In this document: piece after piece, positions 1 through 9,220 of the stretch
How the letters are laid out: each line of letters begins with the position of its first letter
Position numbering within the stretch: the stretch's first letter is position 1
From: Prevotella sp. CAG:755
GTDB lineage: Bacteria; Bacteroidota; Bacteroidia; Bacteroidales; Bacteroidaceae
Length of the DNA stretch: 64,000 bases
Assembly (NCBI GenBank): GCA_000431275.1
Contig: HF989175.1
Coordinates: 1-64,000, forward strand
Reading direction: 5' to 3'
Made by a program: the position numbers and the translations under genes
The notes under the pieces: model-generated
What the model was told of the DNA's origin: nothing
The model's database searches: none
What the model saw: the letters and a program-made list of their open reading frames with translations, nothing else

Positions 1-9
1 ACGAAATAA

Positions 10-1032
10 TTGCACTTCTATCTTGAAAGTTCAACGGACGATAACGGCTACTATGCCTTCTCGCTCCCCGACTGCGAAGGCGAATGGATACTCATCTTCG
101 GAACGCGGCGCAAGGAAAAGAGACAAAATTTCCGCCCCACGGTAGACCGCCTCTTATCGCCTGAAAAAAAGCTCTACTCATTTTACGAAACAGAGTTGCT
201 CCCGCTTCGCAAACCGAAAAACTACTTTCACGAGAATGCCCGCCCATTCACCAGTCCAGCGAAAAACCCGTTCGAAATCAACCTGCCCCTCGTCACGGTA
301 AAAGAGAAACAGCCATTCGTCGGTAAGCGGAACTGGGAAATCAGCCGGTCGTTCGTAGGCAAATACTCTCACATACATTATAATATGGACGAAATAGCAG
401 ATGCCTACTACGACCGGGGCGAACGTCCCCCGTTCATCGGCACATGGCTGTTCCACAATCCGGTCATCGTTAACGAATACATAAAAGGAAGTCAATTTTA
501 TATATACCACAGCCTTGACAAATTTCCGGTTATAGTCACACCAGCATGGAAAAGCAAGAACCAGCAATTCGCATTCAGACATAAGAAAATCGATCAAAAG
601 GCACTCGACGACATGTTAGAGCTTGACATCGCCTATGTGAATAACTCCTTTTCTCTCACGCTCGACGAAATCAGCGAGGTATACGTTTCGCTGGACAACT
701 CGACATTGAATCATAAAAAGTTAGGGTTACCTGATAGTTACAGAAGCATCCAAATCTACATCTATCCGCACTACACTTTCCCGGTCAAAGCAAAAGGACA
801 ACGCCGCACCTACTTCAAAGGATTCAACCGGCCGAGCACATTTCGCATGACAAACTACGACATTCTTCCACCCGCACGCGACTATCGCCGCACGCTTTAT
901 TGGAACCCCGTCGTGCAGACCGACGAAAACGGAGTGGCTACTGTCGAATTCTGGAACAACTCACGCTGCGAACACATCTATCTCTCCGTCGAAGGCGTAG
1001 CGGACGACGGTAGACCCATAGTCCTTCCGTGA
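10..1032 (+). CDS. C-terminal part of a large Bacteroidales surface protein (carboxypeptidase-regulatory/MG2-like family), 5' end missing or broken
   Basis: Seen: about 340 residues with a beta-sandwich-like start (STDDNGYYAFSLPDCEGEW) and a C-terminal block DYRRTLYWNPVVQTDENG...VEFWNNSRCEHIYLSVEG. Known: these motifs sit in the last third of roughly 800-900 residue Bacteroidales exported proteins with repeated carboxypeptidase-regulatory/alpha-2-macroglobulin-like domains, often annotated as TonB-plug or hypothetical proteins. Odd: a TAA (positions 7-9) lies in frame directly before the homologous region, and the first candidate start is a TTG at position 10; no ATG occurs in the first ~120 codons. 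Either the gene is interrupted by a frameshift or stop (natural or assembly error), or a fragment is expressed. The upstream part lies outside the window. Function in detail is unknown. Confidence 0.6.
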   Translation: MHFYLESSTDDNGYYAFSLPDCEGEWILIFGTRRKEKRQNFRPTVDRLLSPEKKLYSFYETELLPLRKPKNYFHENARPFTSPAKNPFEINLPLVTVKEKQPFVGKRNWEISRSFVGKYSHIHYNMDEIADAYYDRGERPPFIGTWLFHNPVIVNEYIKGSQFYIYHSLDKFPVIVTPAWKSKNQQFAFRHKKIDQKALDDMLELDIAYVNNSFSLTLDEISEVYVSLDNSTLNHKKLGLPDSYRSIQIYIYPHYTFPVKAKGQRRTYFKGFNRPSTFRMTNYDILPPARDYRRTLYWNPVVQTDENGVATVEFWNNSRCEHIYLSVEGVADDGRPIVLP

Positions 1033-1132
1033 AAAACAACAGGCTAAACGTTTTTCAAGCCACAGGCGGACAGGACCGTAAAACACTGCACAAATAGGAT
1101 TAGGGATATTTCCCGTTCTCGCGATTTATACC

Positions 1133-1140
1133 TACCTTTG
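1133..1140 (+). promoter_or_regulatory. Probable -7 box of the purB promoter
   Basis: TACCTTTG matches the Bacteroidales -7 consensus TAnnTTTG, 28 bases before the purB ATG. The -33 box is weak. Confidence 0.6.
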
Positions 1141-1168
1141 CACCGCAAAATATGGACACTATTTGAAG

Positions 1169-2515
1169 ATGGACTTAGATATTCTGACCGCCGTTTCTCC
1201 GATCGACGGGCGCTATCGGGGAAAGACCGAACCGCTCGCCCCCTATTTTTCCGAATACGCTCTGATGAAGTACCGTGTCCGTGTGGAAATCGAATACTTC
1301 ATCACGCTCTGCGAACTGCCCCTCCCGCAACTCGCAGCATTCGACCATGCCCTCTTCCCTACCCTGCGCAAAATCTATGAGAGCTTTTCGGAAGAAGACG
1401 CTAGCCGCGTGAAAGACATTGAAAAAGTGACGAACCACGACGTCAAAGCTATCGAATACTTCATCAAGGAGCGGTTCGACGCAATCGGCGGCTTGGACGC
1501 TTTCAAAGAATTCATCCATTTCGGCCTGACGTCGCAAGACATCAACAACACATCATTCCCCCTGATGTTCAAAGACGCACTTGAACGCGTCTACTACCCC
1601 CTGCTTCAAGAACTCATCGACCAGCTAAACGCCTACGCCGAAGAGTGGAAAGACATCCCCATGCTGGCCAAAACACATGGCCAGCCCGCCTCGCCCACCC
1701 GGCTTGGGAAAGAAATCCGCGTCTTCGCTTATCGTCTCGAACAGCAACGTGACCTGCTCAAAGCCTGCCCCAACACCGCCAAGTTCGGCGGTGCCACAGG
1801 CAACTTCAATGCTCATCACGTGGCCTATCCCGGCTATGATTGGAAAACGTTCGGCAACCGTTTTGTCTCAGAGAAGTTGGGACTCGAAAGAGAACAATTC
1901 ACTACACAAATCAGCAATTACGACAGCCTCGGCGCTGCTTTCGACGCATTGAAACGCATCAATACCATTGTTATCGACCTCGACCGTGATTTCTGGCAAT
2001 ACGTATCGATGGAATACTTCAAACAGAAAATCAAGGCAGGCGAAGTCGGATCAAGCGCAATGCCTCATAAGGTGAACCCCATTGATTTCGAAAACTCCGA
2101 AGGCAATCTCGGCATGGCCAATGCCATCTTTGCCCATCTCAGCCAAAAGCTGCCGGTGTCGCGCTTGCAACGCGATTTGACCGACTCAACCGTCATCCGC
2201 AACATCGGCGTTCCTCTCGGACACACTATAATTGCATTCGAAAGCACGCTCAAAGGCTTACGCAAACTGCTTCTCCACCAGGAAAGTATTAATGCAGATC
2301 TCGACAACTGTTGGGCTGTCGTAGCCGAGGCCATCCAAACCATACTCCGTCGCGAGGCCTACCCACACCCCTACGAAGCCCTGAAAGCATTGACGCGTAC
2401 CAACCAAGCCATCACACAGGAGAGCATCAGCCATTTTATCGACAGTCTTGACGTTAACGAAGCAATCAAGACAGAGCTCCGCGCCATCACGCCGCACAAC
2501 TACACGGGCATCTAA
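1169..2515 (+). CDS. purB: Adenylosuccinate lyase
   Basis: Cleaves SAICAR to AICAR and adenylosuccinate to AMP, both releasing fumarate, in cytosolic purine synthesis. Seen: 448 residues, the usual length of the family; HFGLTSQDINNT near residue 117, KTHGQPASPT near 168, and the fumarase/aspartase-superfamily signature GSSAMPHKVNP near 294-304, which carries the mobile catalytic serine loop. The start chosen is the ATG at 1169 (MDLDILTAVSPIDGRY); a TTG two codons upstream is possible but less likely. A TAnnTTTG promoter box lies 28 bases upstream. The next gene starts 63 bases downstream on the same strand and may be cotranscribed. Confidence 0.96.
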   Translation: MDLDILTAVSPIDGRYRGKTEPLAPYFSEYALMKYRVRVEIEYFITLCELPLPQLAAFDHALFPTLRKIYESFSEEDASRVKDIEKVTNHDVKAIEYFIKERFDAIGGLDAFKEFIHFGLTSQDINNTSFPLMFKDALERVYYPLLQELIDQLNAYAEEWKDIPMLAKTHGQPASPTRLGKEIRVFAYRLEQQRDLLKACPNTAKFGGATGNFNAHHVAYPGYDWKTFGNRFVSEKLGLEREQFTTQISNYDSLGAAFDALKRINTIVIDLDRDFWQYVSMEYFKQKIKAGEVGSSAMPHKVNPIDFENSEGNLGMANAIFAHLSQKLPVSRLQRDLTDSTVIRNIGVPLGHTIIAFESTLKGLRKLLLHQESINADLDNCWAVVAEAIQTILRREAYPHPYEALKALTRTNQAITQESISHFIDSLDVNEAIKTELRAITPHNYTGI

Positions 2516-2578
2516 CCCCATCAAACAAACGGTAAATATAGCCGCGAGGCTACACATAATTCATAACAGACACACAAA

Positions 2579-3898
2579 ATGAACGAAGAGAATTTCGAAA
2601 AAGGCGCAAGACGCGACCATGCCACTGGAAACACCAGCCGTGAGGGCTACTGGCAAAACGAGAGAAACAAGCAAAATGATTATAATTCATGGGGTAACAA
2701 CCATTATAACCGCAGCAACCGTCCCCGGTTCACCAATAACCGCGAACGCGTCGGAGGCAGCGGATATGACGACAGCGGCTACGCCCAAAGGAACTACGAC
2801 AACGGCTTCAAGCCCCGTGGCTTCCGCCACACAGAACAAGGCGGAAGCCGGACTTTCGAAGGACGCAAGCCCCGCTTCGGAAGTAGCCGTCCCAATTACA
2901 ACAACGACGAACGCGGTTATCGTCCGCGCCCGTACGACAACAGGAACAGCAATCAAGGACGTCCTTTCCGTCCCCGTTTCAACGCAGTTCCAGGCTATGT
3001 GGGCAACCCGGCCCAAACAGAAGGCCAAGACTTCAACCGGCAGGAAGAATCATCCCGGCGCAACTACGGGTATAACAACACGTACAAGCCCCATTACGGC
3101 CGCCGCCCCGGCTATGACCCCAATGCCAAGTACAACCTGAAAAAACGCCGCGAATATAAAGAAGAAAATTTCGACCCCAACCAGCCCATCCGTTTGAACA
3201 AATACCTGTCGAACGCAGGTATCTGCTCACGTCGCGACGCAGACAAGTATATTGAAGCCGGTGTTGTAACCGTAAACGGCGAAGTCGTCACGGAACTCGG
3301 TCGTAAGGTACTACGCTCCGACGAAGTCAAATTTCACGACAAACCGGTAAAGATCGAAAAGAAGGTCTACGTCCTACTGAACAAGCCCAAAGGCTACGTC
3401 ACAACCAGCGAAGACCCGCAGAACCGCAAGACAGTGATGGACTTAGTGCGTGGCGCATGCCCGGAACGCATCTATCCCGTCGGGAGGCTCGACCGCAACA
3501 CCACAGGTGTCCTCTTGCTCACCAACGACGGTGAACTGGCCTCGAAACTGACTCATCCGCAGTTCATGAAGAAAAAAATATACCACGTGTTCTGCGACAA
3601 GAATGTGACGGCTGCCGACCTCAGGCAGATAGCCGAAGGCATCACCCTTGACGACGGGGAAATCCGCGCCGATGCCATTGAGTACGCCAGTCCGACAGAC
3701 AAAAAACAAGTCGGCATCGAAATCCACTCCGGACGTAACCGCATCGTCCGCCGCATCTTCGAAAGTCTTGGTTATCACGTAATCAAACTTGACCGTGTCT
3801 ACTTCGCCGGACTGACCAAAAAGAACGTACAACGCGGCGACTGGCGATACCTCACAGAGAAAGAGGTCAACATGCTCCGCATGGGAGCTTTCGAATAA
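2579..3898 (+). CDS. RluB/RsuA-family rRNA pseudouridine synthase with long disordered N-terminus
   Basis: Converts a specific uridine of ribosomal RNA (23S for RluB types) to pseudouridine. Seen: 439 residues; residues 1-200 are low complexity, rich in Arg, Asn, Gly and Tyr (RGG-like, probably disordered and RNA-binding); an S4 RNA-binding domain follows from about 204 ([21 protein letters not shown]); the catalytic domain holds [18 protein letters not shown] near 301-318, where the Asp of RLDRNTTG is the catalytic residue, and the late motif [15 protein letters not shown]. Bacteroidales homologues often carry such basic N-terminal tails. It sits between purB and asnS, 20 bases before asnS, so a translation-related operon is likely. 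Which uridine is modified cannot be read from the sequence. Confidence 0.9.
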   Translation: MNEENFEKGARRDHATGNTSREGYWQNERNKQNDYNSWGNNHYNRSNRPRFTNNRERVGGSGYDDSGYAQRNYDNGFKPRGFRHTEQGGSRTFEGRKPRFGSSRPNYNNDERGYRPRPYDNRNSNQGRPFRPRFNAVPGYVGNPAQTEGQDFNRQEESSRRNYGYNNTYKPHYGRRPGYDPNAKYNLKKRREYKEENFDPNQPIRLNKYLSNAGICSRRDADKYIEAGVVTVNGEVVTELGRKVLRSDEVKFHDKPVKIEKKVYVLLNKPKGYVTTSEDPQNRKTVMDLVRGACPERIYPVGRLDRNTTGVLLLTNDGELASKLTHPQFMKKKIYHVFCDKNVTAADLRQIAEGITLDDGEIRADAIEYASPTDKKQVGIEIHSGRNRIVRRIFESLGYHVIKLDRVYFAGLTKKNVQRGDWRYLTEKEVNMLRMGAFE

Positions 3899-3918
3899 AG
3901 CAAACAAAACGTCAACCT

Positions 3919-5322
3919 ATGCAAACGATAAAACGGACGAAGATTATCGACGTCCTTAAAAGTTCGGAATTCGGAACAACAGTCAACGTGAAAGGCTGGG
4001 TTCGTACCCGCCGCGGCAGCAAGTCGGTCAACTTCATTGCACTCAACGACGGCTCCACAATCAAGAATGTGCAAATCGTAGCCGATGTCGAAAAGTTCAG
4101 CGAAGAAATTCTGAAACAAATCACGACGGGAGCCTGCCTCAGTGTTGTCGGAACACTTGTAGAAAGCGTAGGCTCCGGGCAGAACTGCGAAATCCAGGCC
4201 ACGGATATCGAAATTCTCGGCACGTGCGGCTCTGACTATCCTATGCAGAAAAAGGGACAGTCCTTCGAGTTCATGCGCCAACATGCCCACATGCGCCTGC
4301 GCACCAACACCTTCGGCGCAGTATTCCGAATCCGCCACAACATGGCTATCGCCATTCACAAATACTTCCACGAACACGGATTCTACTATTTCAACACGCC
4401 AATCATCACCGCCAGCGACTGCGAAGGTGCCGGACAGATGTTCCAAGTAACGACAAAGAACCTCTACGACCTGAAAAAAAGCGAAGACGGGAAAATCGAT
4501 TACAGCGACGACTTCTTCGGCAAGCAGACCTCACTGACCGTCAGCGGACAACTCGAAGGCGAACTTGGTGCCACTGCCCTTGGAGCAATCTATACATTCG
4601 GCCCGACATTCCGCGCAGAAAACTCAAATACCCCGCGCCACCTCGCCGAATTTTGGATGATTGAACCCGAAGTCGCATTCAACGACATTACAGACAACAT
4701 GGACCTCGCGGAAGACTTCATAAAATACTGCGTCCGCTGGGCCTTGGATAATTGTAAAGATGACCTCGACTTCCTCAACAAGATGATTGACAAAACGCTG
4801 CTCGACCGGCTACACTTTGTCGTAGAGCACGATTTTGTCCGCCTGTCCTATGGAGAAGGCATCCGCATTCTTGAAGAAGCCATCAAGAACGGCCATAAGT
4901 TCGAATTCCCGGTATATTGGGGGGTCGACCTGGCCAGCGAACACGAACGCTACCTCGTCGAAGAGCATTTCAAACGCCCCGTTATCCTCACCGACTATCC
5001 GAAGGAAATCAAAGCTTTCTACATGAAGCTCAACGATGACGGCAAGACGGTCCGTGCCATGGACGTACTTTTCCCGCAAATCGGCGAAATCATTGGAGGT
5101 TCGGAACGTGAAGAAAACTACGACAAACTCATGTCGCGTATCGAAGAACTACACATCCCGATGAAAGACATGTGGTGGTACCTCGACACCCGTAAATTCG
5201 GCACCTGTCCGCACTCGGGATTTGGCCTCGGCTTTGAGCGTCTCATCCTCTTTGTCACGGGCATGCAGAACATACGCGACGTGATACCTTTCCCGCGCAC
5301 GCCTAAATCAGCCGACTTCTAA
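3919..5322 (+). CDS. asnS: Asparaginyl-tRNA synthetase
   Basis: Charges tRNA-Asn with asparagine in the cytosol. Seen: 467 residues, normal size; an N-terminal OB-fold anticodon-binding domain ([25 protein letters not shown]), then a class II core with motif 2 ([25 protein letters not shown]) and motif 3 ([29 protein letters not shown]), all typical of AsnRS rather than AspRS. The ATG at 3919 gives the expected N-terminus. It follows the pseudouridine synthase by 20 bases and ends just before a strong intrinsic terminator. Confidence 0.96.
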   Translation: MQTIKRTKIIDVLKSSEFGTTVNVKGWVRTRRGSKSVNFIALNDGSTIKNVQIVADVEKFSEEILKQITTGACLSVVGTLVESVGSGQNCEIQATDIEILGTCGSDYPMQKKGQSFEFMRQHAHMRLRTNTFGAVFRIRHNMAIAIHKYFHEHGFYYFNTPIITASDCEGAGQMFQVTTKNLYDLKKSEDGKIDYSDDFFGKQTSLTVSGQLEGELGATALGAIYTFGPTFRAENSNTPRHLAEFWMIEPEVAFNDITDNMDLAEDFIKYCVRWALDNCKDDLDFLNKMIDKTLLDRLHFVVEHDFVRLSYGEGIRILEEAIKNGHKFEFPVYWGVDLASEHERYLVEEHFKRPVILTDYPKEIKAFYMKLNDDGKTVRAMDVLFPQIGEIIGGSEREENYDKLMSRIEELHIPMKDMWWYLDTRKFGTCPHSGFGLGFERLILFVTGMQNIRDVIPFPRTPKSADF

Positions 5323-5347
5323 TCTCAACAAAGTCAGCCATCCTCAT

Positions 5348-5392
5348 AAAACGGCTTCACCGACAGTTTTTTCTGTCAGTGAAGCCGTTTTT
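5348..5392 (+). terminator. Intrinsic terminator after asnS, containing a GACAG-TTTTTT-CTGTC motif
   Basis: A near-perfect hairpin pairs AAAACGGCTTCAC at the left with GTGAAGCCGTTTT at the right, one C/A mismatch inside, and runs into T residues. The loop end reads GACAGTTTTTTCTGTC, a motif that recurs in other intergenic regions of this window. Confidence 0.85.
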
Positions 5393-5516
5393 GCTGCCAC
5401 TGCTCCTGTACAGGCTGAAAGCCGCCTTCCGCAAAATCCGACCGCAATTGTTTGGAAACATCGGTTGGAAAGATTAGGGGACATAGTGCGCGAACCCGCA
5501 AAAAAGTCCCCAGCTA

Positions 5517-5547
5517 TTTGCCAGACGGAAGAAAATGCGTAATTTTG
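5517..5547 (+). promoter_or_regulatory. Promoter of the rplM-rpsI operon
   Basis: TTTG at 5517-5520, a 19-base spacer and TAATTTTG at 5540-5547 match the Bacteroidales -33/-7 consensus closely. Transcription would begin near 5553. Confidence 0.8.
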
Positions 5548-5552
5548 CACGC

Positions 5553-5674
5553 CGATTATTATTTACTGGTGCACCGACGCCAGAAACTGCGTGTTAATAG
5601 TCTTTCCCGTTTGGCCCGGGAAGACGGTTAGTGAATCGCAAAAATTAGTAGTTAAACAATTAAACAAACAAAGA
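5553..5674 (+). promoter_or_regulatory. Candidate ribosomal-protein leader of rplM
   Basis: The predicted leader is about 120 bases, long for this genome, and contains a hairpin near 5600-5626 where GTCTTTCCCG pairs with CGGGAAGAC around the loop TTTGGCC. Autoregulatory L13 leaders are known in other bacteria; that this one is regulatory is inference. Confidence 0.4.
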
Positions 5675-6136
5675 GTGGACACTTTAAGTTACAAGACCAT
5701 TTCTGCAAACAAAGCGACGGCAAACAAAGAATGGGTTGTGGTTGATGCCACAGACCAAGTACTCGGCCGCCTTTGCTCGAAAGTCGCCAAACTGCTCCGC
5801 GGGAAGTACAAACCCAACTTCACTCCCCATGTGGACTGCGGCGACAATGTGATCATCATCAATGCTGACAAGGTCAAACTGACCGGCAACAAATGGACGG
5901 ACCGCGTTTACCTCGCATATACGGGTTATCCCGGCGGACAACGCAAGAGCACCCCGGCCAGCATCATGGCAAAACCTAACGGCGCCGACCGCCTGATCCA
6001 CCGTGTGGTAAAAGGCATGCTGCCCAAGAACCGCTTAGGCGCTCACCTGCTTGGCAACCTCTATGTTTATGCTGGCTCGGAGCACAAGCACGAAGCACAG
6101 TCTCCCAAAGCTATTGATATTAACCTGTATAAATAA
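5675..6136 (+). CDS. rplM: 50S ribosomal protein L13 (uL13)
   Basis: Early-assembling large-subunit ribosomal protein. Seen: 153 residues with WVVVDATDQVLGRLCSKVAKLLRGKYKPNFTPHV split over the N-terminal half and the L13 signature near GMLPKNRLGAHLLGNLYVYAGSEHKHEAQ. The start is a GTG at 5675 giving VDTLSYKTISANKAT, which matches the Bacteroidales L13 N-terminus; the frame stays open upstream to 5591, but that extension would lie in the leader RNA and has no family support. rpsI follows after 11 bases, the usual L13-S9 operon. Confidence 0.95.
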   Translation: MDTLSYKTISANKATANKEWVVVDATDQVLGRLCSKVAKLLRGKYKPNFTPHVDCGDNVIIINADKVKLTGNKWTDRVYLAYTGYPGGQRKSTPASIMAKPNGADRLIHRVVKGMLPKNRLGAHLLGNLYVYAGSEHKHEAQSPKAIDINLYK

Positions 6137-6147
6137 GGAACGCCATA

Positions 6148-6534
6148 ATGGAAATGATTAACGCATTAGGTCGTCGCAAATGTGCTGTCGCACGCGTTTA
6201 TATGACCGAAGGTAGTGGTAAGATTACCATTAACAAAAGAGACCTGACGGAATACTTCCCCTCGTCCATCCTCCAATTCGTCGTTAAGCAGCCACTGAAC
6301 CTCCTTCAGGTGGCCGACAAATATGACATCAAAGTGACGCTCTTCGGCGGCGGTTTCACAGGACAATCACAAGCCATCCGTTTGGCCATTGCCCGTGCAC
6401 TTGTAAAAGTGAATGCCGACGACAAGAAAGCCCTCCGCGCCAACGGCTTCATGACCCGCGACCCGCGCGCTGTTGAACGTAAGAAACCGGGACGCCCCAA
6501 AGCACGCCGTCGCTTCCAGTTCAGCAAACGTTAA
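6148..6534 (+). CDS. rpsI: 30S ribosomal protein S9 (uS9)
   Basis: Small-subunit protein whose basic C-terminal tail reaches toward the P-site tRNA. Seen: 128 residues, starting MEMINALGRRKCAVARVYM, with the S9 signature GGGFTGQSQAIRLAIARAL and the conserved end KKPGRPKARRRFQFSKR, including the terminal Lys-Arg. Eleven bases separate it from rplM, so the two are cotranscribed from the promoter before rplM. Confidence 0.97.
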   Translation: MEMINALGRRKCAVARVYMTEGSGKITINKRDLTEYFPSSILQFVVKQPLNLLQVADKYDIKVTLFGGGFTGQSQAIRLAIARALVKVNADDKKALRANGFMTRDPRAVERKKPGRPKARRRFQFSKR

Positions 6535-6680
6535 CATCCTGCCTTTGCTGAAATGGGACAAACGTTTAGCATCTAAACCTGCGAGATTTCTGATGAACTA
6601 CCCGCAGGCTGGTTGAAAAAACGTCAGAGTTCCAAAAAACTCTCATCAACTCAAAAGAAAGTAAACGAAAATCCAAAGAA
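6535..6680 (+). promoter_or_regulatory. Candidate rpsB leader region
   Basis: A 146-base spacer inside a ribosomal gene cluster. It has a near-consensus -7 box (TGCCTTTG, 6540-6547) and a small hairpin pairing CCTGCG (6578-6583) with CGCAGG (6603-6608). S2-responsive leaders exist in other bacteria; here this is only a candidate. Confidence 0.3.
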
Positions 6681-7499
6681 ATGTCAAGAACTAATTTTGA
6701 AACACTGTTAGAGGCCGGCTGCCACTTCGGCCACCTGAAACGCAAATGGAATCCCGCCATGGCTCCCTACATCTTCATGGAGCGCAACGGTATCCATATC
6801 ATCGACCTGCACAAGACCGTAGCTAAAATCGACGAAGCCGCGGAAGCCTTGAAGCAAGTTGCGAAATCAGGAAAACGCATTTTGTTTGTTGCTACTAAAA
6901 AACAGGCGAAAGAAATCGTAGCTGAGAAAGCCACGTCAGTCAACATGCCTTACGTCACGGAACGGTGGCCGGGAGGTATGCTCACTAACTTCCCCACCAT
7001 CCGCAAGGCTGTCAAGAAAATGGCCAACATCGATAAACTGACAGCCGACGGCACCTACTCAAACCTCTCAAAGCGCGAAGTCCTTCAGATTTCCCGCCAG
7101 CGCGCCAAGTTGGAAAAGAACCTCGGTTCCATTGCAGACCTGACACGCCTGCCGGCCGCTTTGTTCGTTGTCGACGTATGCAAGGAACACATCGCCGTCA
7201 AAGAAGCAATCCGCTTGGGTATCCCCGTCTTTGGTATCGTGGACACGAATTCCGACCCCTCCAACATTGACTTTGTCATCCCTGCCAACGACGACGCCAA
7301 CAAGAGCATCGAGGTGATCCTTGACGCTTGCTGCGGCGCTATCGCAGAAGGTCTGGAAGAACGGAAAGCCGAGAAAGTTGATGCTGAAGCAGCAGGCGAA
7401 AGCAACAGCGAGAACGCTAAGCCTCGCCGTCGCTCAGCCAAGGCTCGTGCAGAAAAGAGCGAAACGACCAGCGAGGCCACGGAAACAACCGAGGCCTAA
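6681..7499 (+). CDS. rpsB: 30S ribosomal protein S2 (uS2)
   Basis: Small-subunit protein needed for S1 docking. Seen: 272 residues; N-terminal LLEAGCHFGHLKRKWNPAMAPYIF and the second signature LPAALFVVDVCKEHIAVKEAIRLGIPVFGIVDTNSDP are both S2 hallmarks. From about residue 228 it carries an extra tail rich in Ala, Glu, Lys, Ser and Arg, probably disordered, which is common in this phylum but longer than in E. coli. tsf follows after 37 bases; rpsB-tsf is one of the most conserved bacterial pairs. Confidence 0.96.
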   Translation: MSRTNFETLLEAGCHFGHLKRKWNPAMAPYIFMERNGIHIIDLHKTVAKIDEAAEALKQVAKSGKRILFVATKKQAKEIVAEKATSVNMPYVTERWPGGMLTNFPTIRKAVKKMANIDKLTADGTYSNLSKREVLQISRQRAKLEKNLGSIADLTRLPAALFVVDVCKEHIAVKEAIRLGIPVFGIVDTNSDPSNIDFVIPANDDANKSIEVILDACCGAIAEGLEERKAEKVDAEAAGESNSENAKPRRRSAKARAEKSETTSEATETTEA

Positions 7500-7536
7500 G
7501 ACAAGCAACCCAACCACGACACATAATTGTTACACA

Positions 7537-8358
7537 ATGGCAACTATTGAAGAGATTAAAAAACTGCGCGAAATGACGGGCGCCGGACTTGGCGACTGTA
7601 AAAAGGCTCTGATTGAGGCTAATGACAACATGGAAGAAGCCATCGAAATCATCCGTAAGAGAGGCCAAGCCGTAGCCGCCAAACGCTCAGACAGAGAAGC
7701 TTCCGAAGGTTGTGTGCTTTGCAAGGTTGACAATGGCTTTGGTGCCATCATCGCCCTCAAATGCGAAACAGACTTCGTAGCCAAAAACGCAGACTTCGTC
7801 AAGCTGACGCAAGCCATTCTTGATGAAGCTGTGGCACACAAGTGCAAAACATTGGACGAAGTGAAAGCACTGCCGATGGGAAATGGAACAGTAGCCGACG
7901 CTATCACCGACCGCAGCGGTATCACTGGCGAAAAGATGGAGCTCGATGGTTACAGCTTTATCGAAAGCGAAAACATCTCCTGCTATAACCACCAGAACAA
8001 GAACTTCCTCTGCACGATGGTCGCCTTGAACAAGGCCGTTGACGAAAAATATGGTCATGCCGTCGCCATGCAGATTGCAGCCATGAACCCGATATCAATC
8101 AGCGAAAAGGACGTGCCCGAAGACGTAAGAAAGCGCGAATATGAAATCGCAGCTGACAAAGCCCGTGAAGAAGGCAAGCCCGAAAACATGATTGAACGCA
8201 TCGCCGAAGGCCGCATGAAAAAGTTCTACAAAGAACAATGCCTGCTCGATCAAGAATTCATCCAGGACAGCAACCTTAGCGTAGCCGCATACCTGAAAGG
8301 TGCAGATAAGGAGTGTACGGTGACAGACTTCAAGCGTTTCTCGCTCCGCGCTGAATAA
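7537..8358 (+). CDS. tsf: Elongation factor Ts
   Basis: Nucleotide exchange factor that releases GDP from EF-Tu. Seen: 273 residues starting MATIEEIKKLREMTGAGLGDCKKALIEAN, which is the UBA-like N-terminal domain with the TGAG motif, followed by the core signature ALKCETDFVAKN. The frame is open upstream into rpsB (to 7321), but the ATG at 7537 gives the family N-terminus. A strong intrinsic terminator follows. Confidence 0.96.
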   Translation: MATIEEIKKLREMTGAGLGDCKKALIEANDNMEEAIEIIRKRGQAVAAKRSDREASEGCVLCKVDNGFGAIIALKCETDFVAKNADFVKLTQAILDEAVAHKCKTLDEVKALPMGNGTVADAITDRSGITGEKMELDGYSFIESENISCYNHQNKNFLCTMVALNKAVDEKYGHAVAMQIAAMNPISISEKDVPEDVRKREYEIAADKAREEGKPENMIERIAEGRMKKFYKEQCLLDQEFIQDSNLSVAAYLKGADKECTVTDFKRFSLRAE

Positions 8359-8382
8359 TGACAAATCCATACTCACATCATT

Positions 8383-8423
8383 CAGACAATCCGGTTTTGG
8401 AAACCGGATTGTCTGTTTTTTTA
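8383..8423 (+). terminator. Intrinsic terminator of the rpsB-tsf operon
   Basis: CAGACAATCCGGTTT pairs perfectly with AAACCGGATTGTCTG around a short TGG loop and is followed by eight T residues. Confidence 0.92.
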
Positions 8424-8507
8424 TTTATACCGCGCACTCCGTTTTCCGATGATATTACATTCTTATGAAATCACGACGGTTGCAAAACCTATTTCTAAAT
8501 TCTTACG

Positions 8508-8515
8508 TACATTTG
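8508..8515 (+). promoter_or_regulatory. Probable -7 box for the response regulator gene
   Basis: TACATTTG fits TAnnTTTG and lies 24 bases before the ATG at 8540. It supports that start over an upstream in-frame ATG at 8465, which would precede the promoter. Confidence 0.5.
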
Positions 8516-8539
8516 CATACAATTGAAAATCCACACTGC

Positions 8540-9220
8540 ATGGAAAGACAAAGAATTTTAGTCGTTGACGACGAAGAATCACTGTGCGAAATTCTGAAAT
8601 TTAATTTAGAGAAAGAAGGCTACGAGGTAGAAACAGCATATAGTGCGGAAGAAGCCCTCACCAAACCTTTGGAAAAATACAATCTGCTCATTCTCGACGT
8701 CATGATGGGACAAATCAGCGGTTTCCGGCTGGCGCGAATGCTAAAAGAGAAGGAAGAGACTGCTCATATTCCCATCATCTTCTGTACCGCAAAAGACACA
8801 GAAGATGACACTGTCACTGGCCTCAACTTAGGAGCGGACGACTATATATCTAAGCCATTCTCATTACGTGAGGTCACGGCAAGGGTACGCAATGTTCTCC
8901 GCCGGAACCAGACACGAACACCCCAAAGCGATACGTTGTCATTCGAAACTCTTGTGTTAAACATCAAGCGCAAGTCATGTCAACTTGACGGTGAAGAAAT
9001 TAACCTGACAAAAAAAGAGTTCGAAATTCTATCTCTCTTCCTTGCCAACAAAGGCATTGTGTTCACACGAGAAGAAATACTGAACAAAGTATGGAAAGGC
9101 GAAGTCATCGTGCTTGACCGAACCATTGACGTTAACATCACTCGCCTTCGCCGGAAAATCGGCCGTTATGGCGACAACATCATTACCCGCAACGGCTATG
9201 GCTACGGCTTCGATGCGTAG
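8540..9220 (+). CDS. OmpR/PhoB-family response regulator
   Basis: DNA-binding half of a two-component system. Seen: 226 residues; receiver domain with acidic pair D10-D11, phosphoacceptor D53 (LLILDVMMG), the conserved T in FCTAKD and the K in ISKPF; then a winged-helix output domain (LTKKEFEILSLFLANKGIVFTREEIL, DVNITRLRRKIG). The first codons of the kinase gene overlap its last eight bases, implying translational coupling. Homology is closest to PhoB-like regulators, but the signal and regulon cannot be read here. Confidence 0.93.
   Translation: MERQRILVVDDEESLCEILKFNLEKEGYEVETAYSAEEALTKPLEKYNLLILDVMMGQISGFRLARMLKEKEETAHIPIIFCTAKDTEDDTVTGLNLGADDYISKPFSLREVTARVRNVLRRNQTRTPQSDTLSFETLVLNIKRKSCQLDGEEINLTKKEFEILSLFLANKGIVFTREEILNKVWKGEVIVLDRTIDVNITRLRRKIGRYGDNIITRNGYGYGFDA

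Larger units (their letters stand above)
5323..5674 (+). other. Gene-free stretch between asnS and rplM
   Basis: Holds the asnS terminator, the rplM promoter and a transcribed leader of roughly 120 bases. No open frame in it resembles a protein. Confidence 0.7.

Noticed and set aside
5591-5674. N-terminal extension of L13 (28 extra residues)
   Set aside because: It would translate the leader RNA downstream of the promoter; family alignment begins at the GTG at 5675.
7321-7536. N-terminal extension of elongation factor Ts
   Set aside because: Overlaps rpsB in another frame; the known EF-Ts N-terminus starts at the ATG at 7537.
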